Assembly: GCF_037072025.1 (NCBI RefSeq) | Contig: NZ_JAXHDD010000010.1 | Coordinates: forward strand, 36,757-100,756 | Direction: 5' to 3' | From: Pseudogracilibacillus sp037072025 | GTDB taxonomy: Bacteria; Bacillota; Bacilli; Bacillales; Amphibacillaceae | DNA: 64,000 nucleotides | Shown: in pieces, positions 24,404-33,033 of the stretch | How positions within the stretch are numbered: the first letter of the stretch is position 1 | How the letters are laid out: every line of letters begins with the position of its first letter | Notes under the pieces: generated by a model | The model's input: the letters and a program-made list of their open reading frames with translations, nothing else | Told to the model about the DNA's origin: nothing | Databases searched by the model: none | Made by a program: the position numbers and the translations under genes

Positions 24404-25768
24404 CTAAAGCATATTTGTCCTAGTCTCATTCTTATTTCTTTTAATTTTGATTGTTGTTCCATATATCGTTGAATCAAGTTCCCAAGACAATCCTAGACCA
24501 CTGATCATCATATCGACGATTGATAAACCAATTCCAGCTCCTGTTTCAGCAGATTCTTTATTCATACCTTGTCCACGGTCTTTAATAATTATTGCATCAT
24601 ACTTAGTAGTTGACTCTGTATAAACACCGATAAATTTCCCGCTGTTTGCATGGCGTAATACATTTTGAAAAATATTGTCTAAGATTCGTTCCAACCATAA
24701 TGGATCAACATACCATTTGTTCTCTTTAAAATTATTTAAATCAATATCTACCATGAAGTTTTCTTGTTCAAAAAGTGGATACCAAGATGCTAATGACGTT
24801 CGCACAAATCGAATTACATCCAAATCTTTAGGATCATGTTTATATTTACTTGCCATTAAAAGTGTGTAAGACATTAAGTTCTCAATTAATTCGTCTACAC
24901 TTTTGATCGACTCTTCAATTACTTTTAATGTCTTTTTTCCCTCTTCTGATTCCACTTCTTTCTTTAAAGTAAAAATATTCGCATTTATTTTTGTTAGTGG
25001 TGTTCGTAAATCATGAGATAAATTAGCTATTAAACTTCTCCGTAACTCTTCTTCCTCTTCTTCCCGTTTTTTACTATCTTTAAGTTCCACCACCATTTCG
25101 TTAAATGTTTGCTCGAGTTGTCCAATTTCATCTTGTTTCTTCACATCAATCTGAACAGGAAGATCATCGACATCGCGAATTTCCATAGCCTCTTGGACAT
25201 AAAGTAACCTCTTCCTAATATTTCTAAAAAACAAAAATGAAATACAAACAAATAATAAAATAATTATCACACCAATAACCAATAAAGCATCTGAATATTT
25301 TTCATTATCTGCCTTGTTTAACGAATGTCTCGGTATCTCAAAAACGATAAAACCAGCATCTTGCTTTGCTCCCAAAAAGGAAATAACTGTAAACGGATCG
25401 CTATCGTATCGTTCTTTAATATATTTTGCCGTAGTTGTCGCACTCCAATTAGTAGGCACCCCTTCATTGACATCACGTTCTAGAATAAGCTTTCCATTAT
25501 CATCTATCCAAAACATTGATGCATCCGGATAATTTTGTTTCCATTTTTCAAATAAATCACTAACCGTTGCTTCGTTTATCTTTGTCATGGAACTAGCTTC
25601 ATCATGCCATGTTTCTTCAATATACACAGGTTCCATTTTCTCGTCGTCTTTTTCAGTCCAAGTATTAAAAAATAACATTGCTGTAATAATAATAATAATT
25701 TGTAGAAGAAAAATTGCAGTAATAATAATTAACATATATTTAGCTAATAATGATCGTAAAAATCTCAT
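24404..25768 (-). CDS. Sensor histidine kinase (OmpR-partner type)
   Basis: The 454-residue kinase has an N-terminal transmembrane helix (about 12-34), an extracellular sensor domain (about 35-158), a second helix (159-182), HAMP (about 183-235), a dimerisation/phosphoacceptor domain with NLSHDLRTPL (His252) and an HATPase domain with the N box (WLERILDNIFQNVLRHA), G1 (IIIKDRGQGM) and G2 (GAGIGLSIV) boxes. It overlaps the response regulator by 4 bp. The neighbouring antimicrobial-peptide-type ABC transporter is its likely target. Its large extracellular domain suggests direct ligand sensing rather than the transporter-dependent BceS type, which has almost none. Confidence 0.92.
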   Translation of the reverse strand: MRFLRSLLAKYMLIIITAIFLLQIIIIITAMLFFNTWTEKDDEKMEPVYIEETWHDEASSMTKINEATVSDLFEKWKQNYPDASMFWIDDNGKLILERDVNEGVPTNWSATTTAKYIKERYDSDPFTVISFLGAKQDAGFIVFEIPRHSLNKADNEKYSDALLVIGVIIILLFVCISFLFFRNIRKRLLYVQEAMEIRDVDDLPVQIDVKKQDEIGQLEQTFNEMVVELKDSKKREEEEEELRRSLIANLSHDLRTPLTKINANIFTLKKEVESEEGKKTLKVIEESIKSVDELIENLMSYTLLMASKYKHDPKDLDVIRFVRTSLASWYPLFEQENFMVDIDLNNFKENKWYVDPLWLERILDNIFQNVLRHANSGKFIGVYTESTTKYDAIIIKDRGQGMNKESAETGAGIGLSIVDMMISGLGLSWELDSTIYGTTIKIKRNKNETRTNML

Positions 25769-26433
25769 TCTTTTAACCGATATCCAATTCCCCGAATCGT
25801 TTCAATGATTGTTGGGTTTGCTGGATCCTTTTCTATTTTTTCACGTAAATAACGTATATGTACCATTAATGTTTTATCGTTCTCTAAATAGGCTTCTTCC
25901 CAAATTGATTCATAGATTTGTTCTTTTGTTAAAATTTGATTGGCATGCTTAAAAAAATATTGAAAAATAGCATATTGTTTTCCTGTTAAAATGATTTCTT
26001 CATCCGTTTCTTTATTAATTATTTGAAAGTCTTTTGGATTTATCATTAAATGCTGTATATGTATTGGTTGATCTGTTTTAGAAAATCGCCTTAAAAGAAC
26101 TTGAATTCGAGCAACCAGTTCGTCTGGATGAAATGGTTTCGTCATATAATCATCCGCAAAACTTAAGCCCTCTATTTTATCCTCTATTGCTGTTCTTGCC
26201 GAAAGCATAAGGATAGGTAGTTTGTTATTTACATTTTTAATCCGCTTTCCGATCGAAAAGCCATCTAAACCAGGTAACATCACATCTAATATTACAATAT
26301 CCACTTCTGATAAATACTTTTCAACATTTTCTCCGGAAATGAGCCATGTTATATCATATCCTCTTTCTTTCAATTCATTGGTTAACCAATTCCCTATCTC
26401 TTTATCGTCTTCTATATATAGTACATGAGCCAT
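25765..26433 (-). CDS. OmpR-family response regulator
   Basis: The 222-residue protein has a receiver domain (about 1-118) with the acidic pocket EDD (8-10), phospho-acceptor Asp50 (VILDVMLPG), Ser/Thr switch LSAR and Lys in YMTKPF, followed by a winged-helix DNA-binding domain (about 128-220) with TGKQYAIFQYF, ENDKTLMVHIRYLREKIEKD and the C-terminal wing ETIRGIGYRL. It is the first gene of the RR-HK pair and lies 1 bp after DUF2332, so all three may form one transcript. Predicted to bind upstream of the ABC operon, where the 52-bp repeats lie; this is inference. Confidence 0.93.
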   Translation of the reverse strand: MAHVLYIEDDKEIGNWLTNELKERGYDITWLISGENVEKYLSEVDIVILDVMLPGLDGFSIGKRIKNVNNKLPILMLSARTAIEDKIEGLSFADDYMTKPFHPDELVARIQVLLRRFSKTDQPIHIQHLMINPKDFQIINKETDEEIILTGKQYAIFQYFFKHANQILTKEQIYESIWEEAYLENDKTLMVHIRYLREKIEKDPANPTIIETIRGIGYRLKE

Positions 26434-26434
26434 A

Positions 26435-27475
26435 TTATTTCCTCCTAGTTACTTCCAATTGCCATTCAAACCACCTGTCATGTCCATCTATTTTGCCGAT
26501 CGTTTTATTTGTTTCCTTCCCATCAATAAAATAGTCTAGATGCAGTTTACCATCAAAGATATTGTTATAAAGATGAAATACATCTCGCTTACGACCTATT
26601 TTAGTTATTGTATTCATTAACTGTTTCTTTGCCTCTTGTGGTAGCTGATTTGCCACATGCGTGTGAAAAATACAAATAACAGAATCATCTTGAATATTAT
26701 CTACTATCCTTGGGAGTAATGATATTCCATCTCCTTCAATCAATTCGAAAGTATTCTCTTTCACGTAACGTGCTGCAGCTCTGAATAATTTTCTTCTTTG
26801 TTGATGTTCCGGCCAAATCAAAGCTTTTAGCCAAAGATAATCATCTTCGTTAGTCATATCAATTATATGCAAATCAATTCCAATTCTAGTGGAGACAGGA
26901 GGTGCAGTCCTTAATAACAACGGTAGTTCATCTGCTATCACTTCAGAAGTAATGTGCACAGCGGATTGAGGGTGGCCATAGATTTCCTCCGTCGTTTTGT
27001 ATGAGTAACTGTACTTGTCCCAAAACAATTGTAATCCAGCACTCGTTCCAATTTCAATAAGAGATAGTGGCTTTTTTACTTGTTCATACATGTAGCAAAA
27101 TGCCGGATAAAGATATGCAGAGCGCCTAACTTCATTTGTTTGAACTAATTTTGTTTGAAGAATATCTATTAGTTGTTCATCATTTTGTAAACAAAAATCT
27201 TTAAATGGAGAAAAAGTGTTTTCCACATTTTTTGGATGATGCACAATACTAGGATAAAAGTCTTTTAGATCGTGCTCTTTTCCTTGGAGTAATAGATAAT
27301 GGACGGCTCCAAACAACAAATTAGGTACAGGTTGTCCTTTTTGTACATGAGAACTTAATTGAAGAATTTCCCTATCCTCCGCTACCTTTAATGATAAAAA
27401 CTCATACAACTCACTGGAATCCTTACATTCGTCTATTGCAAACCGATAAAAACGCTCCGAAAGTTGCTTAATCAA
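26435..27475 (-). CDS. DUF2332-family protein
   Basis: The 346-residue soluble protein matches the DUF2332 pattern: a helical N-terminal half, then LSLIEIGTSAGLQLFWDKYSY (about 138-158), which resembles an SAM-binding motif I, RIGIDLHIIDMTNEDDYLWLKALIWPEH (about 196-223), LIEGDGISLLPRIV and CIFHTHVANQLP. The methyltransferase-like core suggests an enzyme, but no substrate or reaction is established. Its stop is 1 bp from the response regulator start, so it may be transcribed with the two-component system. Confidence 0.75.
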   Translation of the reverse strand: MIKQLSERFYRFAIDECKDSSELYEFLSLKVAEDREILQLSSHVQKGQPVPNLLFGAVHYLLLQGKEHDLKDFYPSIVHHPKNVENTFSPFKDFCLQNDEQLIDILQTKLVQTNEVRRSAYLYPAFCYMYEQVKKPLSLIEIGTSAGLQLFWDKYSYSYKTTEEIYGHPQSAVHITSEVIADELPLLLRTAPPVSTRIGIDLHIIDMTNEDDYLWLKALIWPEHQQRRKLFRAAARYVKENTFELIEGDGISLLPRIVDNIQDDSVICIFHTHVANQLPQEAKKQLMNTITKIGRKRDVFHLYNNIFDGKLHLDYFIDGKETNKTIGKIDGHDRWFEWQLEVTRRK

Positions 27476-27488
27476 ATTTACTCCTCCC

Positions 27489-27889
27489 CTAAAGCCATTT
27501 TTTAATCAGTATACCAACAATTATGCTATAAATCACATGTCCAACTACCCAATATATAAATGCTGAATAATCCGGAAGTGCAGGAGTTTTAGACTTGTTA
27601 AAGAAAACAACATAGCACTTTCAACTGAATAAACGAGTAAATATATCCATATTTTTTTCTCAAACCCTACACCTTTTAATCCGAATAATAATACAATAGC
27701 GCCAGCAAAAGCAAAATGAAAATTAACTCCAGTTATCAAATAAGGAAAATGTTTTAATACAGGGATATAGTCTGCATTAAATAATAGAACATATGCATCA
27801 TTATTAGTAATCAGCTGAATCACTTTCAAAAATCCAGCCAAAACAATTCCTGAAATAATGCCAATCCCAGTCAATATGATTGTTTTCAT
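27489..27889 (-). pseudogene. Small integral membrane protein gene with a frameshift
   Basis: The start is ATG 27889 (MKTIILTGIGIIS) after AGGGGATTGGTG, not the longer frame. The protein has four hydrophobic segments. The original frame ends after the unconvincing tail LHFRIIQHLYIG, while another frame continues from about 27615 as KSKTPALPDYSAFIYWVVGH..GILIKKWL to a TAG at 27489, giving an amphipathic loop and a final helix as expected for such proteins. One base therefore seems lost near 27605-27625 (GAAAGTGCTATG). Full length would be about 133 residues. The family is not recognised with certainty. It may be a sequencing error rather than a dead gene. Confidence 0.6.
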
Positions 27890-28036
27890 CCACACCAATC
27901 CCCTGTAAATTTCACCTTGGCTATTCCTATAATAATTTCCTTTAAAACAATAGTGGATCGTATTAATTCTATGGTACCGATAAGCCAAAATCAGTTTAAT
28001 CACAAGATTTATGTATGTAACCACTCAATTTAGGCA

Positions 28037-28214
28037 TTATCCAGCTAATGTGTGATTTATCAAGCTAATTCGCGGAATAACCAGCCAAATTGCGAGTTAT
28101 CCACACAAATCACGAATTAACCACGAACAAGACTGTTATCCAGCTAATTTGCAATTTATCCAGCTAATCCGCGGAATAACCAGCCAAATTTCAATTTAAC
28201 CACGAGAGAGGGGT
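28037..28214. repeat. Nine degenerate tandem 20-bp repeats
   Basis: Units start at 28037, 28057, 28077, 28097, 28117, 28136, 28156, 28176 and 28196, with consensus TTATCCAGCTAATTTGCGGA and variants such as ATAACCAGCCAAATTGCGAG. Units 6-9 repeat the order of units 2-5, so a four-unit block was duplicated. The period is two helical turns. The array lies in the 400-bp gap between the membrane pseudogene and the small acidic gene; nothing else is recognisable there apart from an AT-rich promoter-like stretch before 28433. Confidence 0.8.
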
Positions 28215-28432
28215 TACCTTTTCAGTAACATTTCAAAAATCTCGAATCACATATGACCTGATTATGACTAAAATACCTCTTGAAAGGATTTACATTCCTC
28301 AATGGTTATAAATCTAAAAACACTATCTTTGAACCCTTTGTGAACTCCTTCACAATAAAGGTTAAATAGCAATATATTAGTATATACATAGTTGAATAAA
28401 AAATAAATCTTCTAAGGAAGGTGCCAAGGAAA

Positions 28433-28636
28433 ATGAAAGGGACAGCTTTATTAATTAACAAAGATAACACTGTCACTGTATTAGAAAATGTTGAACATAA
28501 AGTGTATAAAGAATTGATCAACCAAGAAGACTCTAAAGAGGTACATTGTATAATTGGTGAAAAAGAAATTACATTTAATCCATTTAGTGCTGTAATCTGG
28601 CATGAAGAACAGATTGACTGGGACTACGGATATTAA
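28433..28636 (+). CDS. Small acidic protein, copy A (67 residues)
   Basis: The product MKGTALLINKDNTVTVLENV.. has 67 residues, is acidic and ends in IDWDYGY. It has a close paralogue at 31871-32074 (same length, only about 14 differences), and the similarity extends upstream over about 50 bp, including TAAATCTTCTAAGGAAGGTGCC. The ATG at 28433 is the common start of both copies; the GTG at 28421 is not conserved. A terminator follows. No transmembrane segment or known motif is visible, so function is unknown. Confidence 0.75.
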   Translation: MKGTALLINKDNTVTVLENVEHKVYKELINQEDSKEVHCIIGEKEITFNPFSAVIWHEEQIDWDYGY

Positions 28637-28672
28637 AATATAAACATAATCCTATATAATAATTAAACCAAG

Positions 28673-28720
28673 CTTGTATAAAGAGAATCTGCTACTCTTT
28701 GTACAAGTGTTTTCCTTTTT
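28673..28720 (+). terminator. Terminator of small acidic gene A
   Basis: A 13-bp stem with one mismatch (CTTGTATAAAGAG / CTCTTTGTACAAG) is followed by TGTTTTCC and a run of nine T. Confidence 0.85.
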
Positions 28721-28910
28721 TTTTGGGTTAAGTTAATTTTAATTTTTCCAAGAGAGTCATCTGTACAGCTTCTTCCAATTGACATGGATAAATGAATTTT
28801 AATAAGATCACTCACCCTCTTCATTCGGTAGTGATGTTTTCCCTAACTTCTCATGAAACTTATAATCTATATTGATTTTCATACCGAAGCCAAACAATGA
28901 AAATGGTAGA

Positions 28911-29276
28911 CTATGATGTTACCTCTGTTGTTACTGACCTTCTTGTTAAGCACATAACTCCTGCAATAATAAATAATATAGTCTGGATCATTGTAGCCCC
29001 AAGTGTAAGAAAAAACATCAAAGTTGCTGTCACTATGAAAATAACCCCTGACTTTTTAGGACTGTTTTTCATCATGATTAAGGCAATAAGTCCCGAAAAG
29101 AAACCGACTGCAAGTACGATAACTGCGAACCAAGCATACCATGCTTCAAATTTTGGTGATATAATTTCAGGAAATTGTAAACTAATAATTGCTAATAATG
29201 GCACGACAAAAATGATTACCAGAAACTGTAGTGCAAGCGCAATACTTCCTAACACTATTTCTGCTGTTCGTTTCAA
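28911..29276 (-). CDS. DUF4064-like small membrane protein
   Basis: The 121-residue protein starts MKRTAEIVLGSIALALQF and has four hydrophobic helices (about 6-30, 45-66, 75-92, 95-112), the layout of DUF4064 membrane proteins. ATG is preceded by AAGGAGGATGC. A second, truncated version of its C-terminal half lies at 34196-34337 beside the luciferase-like gene. Function is unknown. It is followed 27 bp upstream by another membrane protein gene in the same direction, so the two are probably one operon. Confidence 0.7.
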   Translation of the reverse strand: MKRTAEIVLGSIALALQFLVIIFVVPLLAIISLQFPEIISPKFEAWYAWFAVIVLAVGFFSGLIALIMMKNSPKKSGVIFIVTATLMFFLTLGATMIQTILFIIAGVMCLTRRSVTTEVTS

Positions 29277-29302
29277 TCAGCATCCTCCTTAATGTTTTTT
29301 CA

Positions 29303-29869
29303 TTATTTTACATACTCATTGACTTGGTTCGTTAGATTTTCTTTCATTTTTTCTGAAGTAATAATACAACTTATGGGCATACCATTTGATCTCACTTTCA
29401 GTTCATATCCATTATTTGCTTCTTTTGAAAACCCATAATATTTATGATTGATATCTATCGGAATAAAGTCAAATGACTTTATTTTATTCCAAGCAATGAA
29501 ACGAACCCCGATTAAAATGCCATCCTTTGTTAATGCAAATACATTTAAAACATTATGTAAATAAGTAAAGGGAAGAATTAACAAAATATAAAAAGAAAAA
29601 TTAAAGATATCAAAATATAACCCTAGAAAGTAAACAATGAGTACAAATAAAATCATAGCCGAATAAAAGGTAATTCCTAATTTATGTTTTGAGTAAGTTG
29701 GCGCGTCAACAGGTTTCTCGGGATGAATTCTAATGGATGACAGTTCTTCATTCGTTACTGGGTAAATAATTTGCTGCTTCATTTTAATTAACACATAAAC
29801 AAACTGAATACTTAAATATGCAATAATGATTAAAAAAACTATATCCAAAAATAGTTTCAAGGTAAACAC
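29303..29869 (-). CDS. Membrane protein of unknown function with PH-like C-terminal part
   Basis: The 188-residue protein has an N-terminal helix (about 5-28), two more helices (about 66-86 and 92-112) and a soluble C-terminal domain (about 113-188; ALTKDGILIGVRFIAWNKIKSFDF.. then SNGMPISCIITSEKM) whose alternating strands resemble the PH-like domains found in Bacillaceae membrane proteins. No enzyme motif is seen. It is transcribed in front of the DUF4064-like gene. Confidence 0.6.
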   Translation of the reverse strand: MFTLKLFLDIVFLIIIAYLSIQFVYVLIKMKQQIIYPVTNEELSSIRIHPEKPVDAPTYSKHKLGITFYSAMILFVLIVYFLGLYFDIFNFSFYILLILPFTYLHNVLNVFALTKDGILIGVRFIAWNKIKSFDFIPIDINHKYYGFSKEANNGYELKVRSNGMPISCIITSEKMKENLTNQVNEYVK

Positions 29870-29982
29870 CTCTTCACTCCATTCATACTCTCCTCAATAA
29901 TCTTAACATGTATTTCATAGAAAAATAACATCCTTTACAAATCTTTAATAATTTCACCATAAAATTTTTCCCCTCTAAACGT

Positions 29983-30020
29983 AAAAAAGCTTGTAAAAGA
30001 ATTCTTCCTTTTACAAGCTT
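29983..30020 (-). terminator. Terminator downstream of the 151-residue protein gene
   Basis: A perfect 13-bp palindromic stem (AAGCTTGTAAAAG / CTTTTACAAGCTT) with an 8-nt loop, followed on the minus strand by TTTTTTAC. It follows the gene ending at 30026. Confidence 0.88.
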
Positions 30021-30025
30021 ACAAA

Positions 30026-30481
30026 TTACTCTACTTGTTTAACTTTCAACCCAGCTATTTGATCAAGCAATTGTCTATAATAGTTTGATCGAATTAAAAA
30101 TCCACCAAATTCCTCATGTGTTGTACATGTAAACCAAACAAAATTATTTTTTAAAAATGTTAGATCTTCTGGTAAATCAGGTGCGATCCAATCATATAAT
30201 GTATTTGCTAATTGTTGAAGTAGTTTGCACGTATCCTGATTTGATTCAAACACATAGACGGTTGCTGCCGGCCCTTTTGTTATTGTGTTTGCCCATTCTT
30301 TTGTATTATATTTTTCTATCAAAAAAGGCTCAAATTGTTTAATGATATTCATATCATAATTTAATTCTTTTCTTATCACAAAATAAAATTTATCAGAGTA
30401 ATCGCAAAGTACTTTAATTAATTGTTGATATGTTTCCCCTGATGGGTTTTCAATTAAATCCCAATATTCCACTTTTATCAC
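30026..30481 (-). CDS. Hypothetical protein, 151 residues
   Basis: The product begins MIKVEYWDLIENPSGETYQQ and is soluble, with no signal peptide or membrane segment. It is rich in aromatic residues (for example DYSDKFYFVIRKELNYD and NNFVWFTCTTHEEFGGF) and has a middle segment KGPAATVYVFESNQ. I do not recognise the family; small single-domain proteins of this type in Bacillaceae are often annotated only as hypothetical. It has its own terminator and lies directly after the ISLre2/monooxygenase scar. Confidence 0.6.
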   Translation of the reverse strand: MIKVEYWDLIENPSGETYQQLIKVLCDYSDKFYFVIRKELNYDMNIIKQFEPFLIEKYNTKEWANTITKGPAATVYVFESNQDTCKLLQQLANTLYDWIAPDLPEDLTFLKNNFVWFTCTTHEEFGGFLIRSNYYRQLLDQIAGLKVKQVE

Positions 30482-30485
30482 CAGC

Positions 30486-30612
30486 TTAAAAAAGTTCCAT
30501 TGCTAATAACCGGATTACATTTAAACGTTTTTCTTGCGAATGAGGAATACTGCATATCATCGCTTCATCAAATCCGTAATATTCTTGTTCTTTCTGCAGC
30601 AATGTTGCAATT
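30486..30612 (-). pseudogene. C-terminal fragment of a luciferase-like monooxygenase
   Basis: The 42-residue segment TIATLLQKEQEYYGFDEAM.. to ..RLLAMELF is nearly the same as the last 42 residues of the intact gene at 34367-35359 (for example QKEQEFYGFDEAMICSIPHS). The N-terminal 290 residues are missing. It is fused in frame to an ISLre2 transposase fragment on its upstream side, so an open frame of 87 codons crosses the junction. It is a relic, not a functional enzyme. Confidence 0.85.
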
Positions 30613-30844
30613 GTCTTTGGATCAATATACCTTCTTCTTTTAATCGTTACAGAACCAAACATTGTACCGATTGTGCATGCTTGTATTTCACGATTTTCAA
30701 AACGACTAAAATCACGGTTATCACGTAACCAAACATCCAATTCCTCCAAAAGAGAGATAAGAATATTTTGATATACTGATTGAAGCTCTTGAAATTTTGT
30801 TCAATTTCTTTCAATGTCAGTAAATTATTGATATTATTAGTCAT
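30613..30844 (-). mobile_element. ISLre2-family transposase N-terminal remnant
   Basis: The start MTNNINNLLTLKEIEQNF and, in a shifted frame, LQSVYQNILISLLEELDVWL, RDNRDFSRFENREIQACT and FGSVTIKRRRYID match the N-terminal region of ISLre2 (UPF0236) transposases. One frameshift lies near 30785-30800 (CAAAATTTCAAG). The other 350-400 residues are lost; the fragment joins the monooxygenase relic at about 30612. Upstream DNA to 31140 probably includes the old IS left end, but I cannot define its inverted repeat. Confidence 0.75.
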
Positions 30845-31392
30845 GAGGACTCCTCCTAATTAGTTTTCTTGTCCAAAACTAGTATATCAAAGGTGAGAGT
30901 CCTCTTCTTCTTTTTCTCGTAATTGTCGGAATGTTGTAACTATATCCCCGTATACATTTTACTCATACCTTCGAAAAATATACCATTTAAAAATATTATA
31001 GCATAATCATGCAGATGATTCTCTATATATTTAAAATCAAAAATACGGTTCACTCCCAAAAAGGTCATTCCTATATATGGTATCGAAACAGTAAAATAGT
31101 TACTATATGTTGTGTTTTTGAATTCCCCTTTTTAGAAAACTTCCTTTTTGGGGACTAACCAAAATATTACATATCATTTTATAGAAAAATTGGTGATTCT
31201 TTTTAGTAAAATTTACTGTCGTTTCACATTTTCAGATTGGTCTAGAACATCAACTAAATTTATTGCTGCCTTAGGTGCTTATAATTATCAAATGTGCGTT
31301 GTAATACTTTGCAAATCCTTTAGTACTAAGGGCAAATATTTAATTTTAACCATTTTCACCATCAATTTAATCGTTTATTTTTTCTCGTAAAT

Positions 31393-31648
31393 TGGAAAAT
31401 ACTTTTTCATTCGAATACCGTTTTTTGTATATTTTACCTCAAGGTCTACTTCTTTCAGAGCTCTGATTATTTCTCTTACATCTTGCCTGAGCTTTCCATA
31501 CATTACTCAACGTCTATATTTAGGAATAAACACAATATGATACATGCAATTCCACTTTGTATGTGATAAACTTGATTTATCCATTTTGGATGTCCTCCTC
31601 TGCCTGACATCGGCTTGCGAAACCTTTGTCATTTTAGCAGAGGAGGAC
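31393..31648 (-). mobile_element. IS200/IS605-type TnpA remnant with end hairpin
   Basis: The frame from ATG 31584 reads MDKSSLSHTKWNCMYHIVF, the hallmark N-terminus of IS200 Y1 transposases, then stops at a TGA after PKYRR and continues in frame with VMYGKLRQDVREIIRAL, after which the middle with the HUH and catalytic Tyr is missing. Upstream, a 12-bp inverted repeat (GTCCTCCTCTGC at 31592-31603 and GCAGAGGAGGAC at 31637-31648) forms the hairpin usual before tnpA in this group. The element is dead. Between 30845 and 31392 I see no gene; the plus-strand frame 31148-31390 lacks a ribosome site. Confidence 0.8.
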
Positions 31649-31870
31649 TTTTTTATCACATGTAAATGCACTTCCGTTTTTGTTCTCCCACTCATAGCGT
31701 AAGGCCTAATCTGGAGTGAAATTTGATCATTTTGATTCAATTGTTACAAAACTATAAACAACAAATTTGAATTAATTGTGAAATATTTCACAATGTAGGT
31801 TAGTAGGAGCTGAATTAGTATATACTATAGTTGAATCAAAAATAAATCTTCTAAGGAAGGTGCCATGGAA

Positions 31871-32074
31871 ATGAAAGGGACAGCTTTATTAATTAACAAA
31901 GATAACACTGTCACAGTATTGGAAAATGTTGAACATGAAGTTTACGAAGAGTTGAGCGATCAGGAAGACTCCAAAAATGTACATTGTACAATCGGCGAAA
32001 AGGAAGTTACGTTTAATCCAATTAGTACAGTAGTTTGGTGCGAAGACACTATTGACTGGGACTACGGTTATTAA
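31871..32074 (+). CDS. Small acidic protein, copy B (67 residues)
   Basis: Paralogue of the gene at 28433: same length, same start MKGTALLINKDNTVTVLENV and same end IDWDYGY. The ATG at 31865 would add two residues (ME) but is absent from copy A, so ATG 31871 is preferred. The 50-bp upstream region with TATACTATAGTTGAAT and AAGGAAGG is shared with copy A. Two copies with conserved frame and mostly conservative changes argue that both are expressed proteins. Function unknown. Confidence 0.75.
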   Translation: MKGTALLINKDNTVTVLENVEHEVYEELSDQEDSKNVHCTIGEKEVTFNPISTVVWCEDTIDWDYGY

Positions 32075-32104
32075 TATATAAATAACAAATTATATTCTGT
32101 AGAT

Positions 32105-32155
32105 AAAGCTTGTAGAAAGAGAATATCCCCCTCTTTTTCTACAAGCTTTTTTCTT
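32105..32155. terminator. Bidirectional terminator between small gene B and Uma2 gene
   Basis: A 16-bp stem with one bulge (AAAGCTTGTAGAAAGAG / CTCTTTTTCTACAAGCTTT) ends in a T-run on the plus strand and is 5 bp from the stop of the convergent Uma2 gene. Confidence 0.88.
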
Positions 32156-32159
32156 CCTA

Positions 32160-32732
32160 CTATTGGGAAAATACGATATTTAAATTAATCTGCAAGTCCT
32201 CAAAAATAGAGACTGGCACATTATCGTCTTCTGAATATAAACCGGGTCGACCATATCTTTGATTTGCTTGCAAAGTAAAAACACTTAATATCTTCTCTTC
32301 TGGCTCAACAATCCAGTATTCCTGGACACCAGTCTTTTCGTATAAATTAAACTTTTCTATTTTGTCTTTTCTTGCTGTCGAAGGTGAAATAATTTCAACC
32401 ACCATATCTGGACTTCCCTTACAACCACGATCATCTAGTTTTTCTTCATCACAAACGATGGTGATATCGGGTTCAACAACATTTTTTATATCCTCTTCCT
32501 CTTCCTCTTCCAGATCTAGAATGACGGCAAATGGTGCAGGATATACCTTACAATTCTTATCGATCAAATAATTGGCTATTTGCCTGTGGATTTCAGATAA
32601 GATTTCTTGATGAATTCTAGATGGTGCAGCCTGCAAATATGGTGTTCCATTTATGATTTCAATCCTCTCATCCTTTGGCCAAGATAAATAGTCCACATAC
32701 GTATATTCTCGTTCTTCTTTCGGTAATGACAC
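32160..32732 (-). CDS. Uma2-family (DUF820) putative restriction-type endonuclease
   Basis: The start is set at GTG 32732 (VSLPKEEREYTY), 8 nt after AGGAG; the GTG three codons earlier abuts the ribosome site. The 190-residue protein has the Uma2 PD-(D/E)XK core: RIEIINGTPYLQAAPSRIHQ (substrate loop), VVEPDITIVC (Asp), then PDMVVEIISPSTARKDKIEKF (E-x-x-S..K) and YEKTGVQEYWIVEP. It carries an unusual run of acidic residues (EEEEEED, about 78-85). Biological function of Uma2 proteins is unresolved; they are often duplicated in accessory regions. It is monocistronic. Confidence 0.85.
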   Translation of the reverse strand: MSLPKEEREYTYVDYLSWPKDERIEIINGTPYLQAAPSRIHQEILSEIHRQIANYLIDKNCKVYPAPFAVILDLEEEEEEDIKNVVEPDITIVCDEEKLDDRGCKGSPDMVVEIISPSTARKDKIEKFNLYEKTGVQEYWIVEPEEKILSVFTLQANQRYGRPGLYSEDDNVPVSIFEDLQINLNIVFSQ

Positions 32733-33033
32733 GTAAATCACTCCTAATGAAGATATTATTTTTCATTTCATTATACCATTTATTACTATAAAACAAAAAA
32801 CAGTCAATCTTAACGTATGTGTCAAGTTTTTCTCTGCCGTAGGAAGGCGCCATGGACAATTTCTTACGCTTTTTTTCCAAAAATTGTCCGCGGGAGGATT
32901 CCATGGACTACTTATAACTTTTCCTTTTAGCTAGTTAGAACACCAACATATATCCTCGAGTAAAATTTTGCACATACATGCTTAACATTCTTGGAGTAAC
33001 CAGATATCTTTTATCATTTGAAATTTGTTGAAT

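Noticed and set aside
30486..30749. Novel 87-residue protein
   Set aside because: It is a fusion of two known fragments (ISLre2 transposase and monooxygenase C-terminus), so it is a scar rather than a gene.
31148..31390. 80-codon plus-strand frame
   Set aside because: No ribosome site, no recognisable motif and located in IS-derived DNA.
32820..32930. Relationship between the GC-rich bits near 3727-3785 and 32848-32915
   Set aside because: They share only short words (GCGCC, CGCGGGA); alignment by eye does not extend, so no repeat is claimed.
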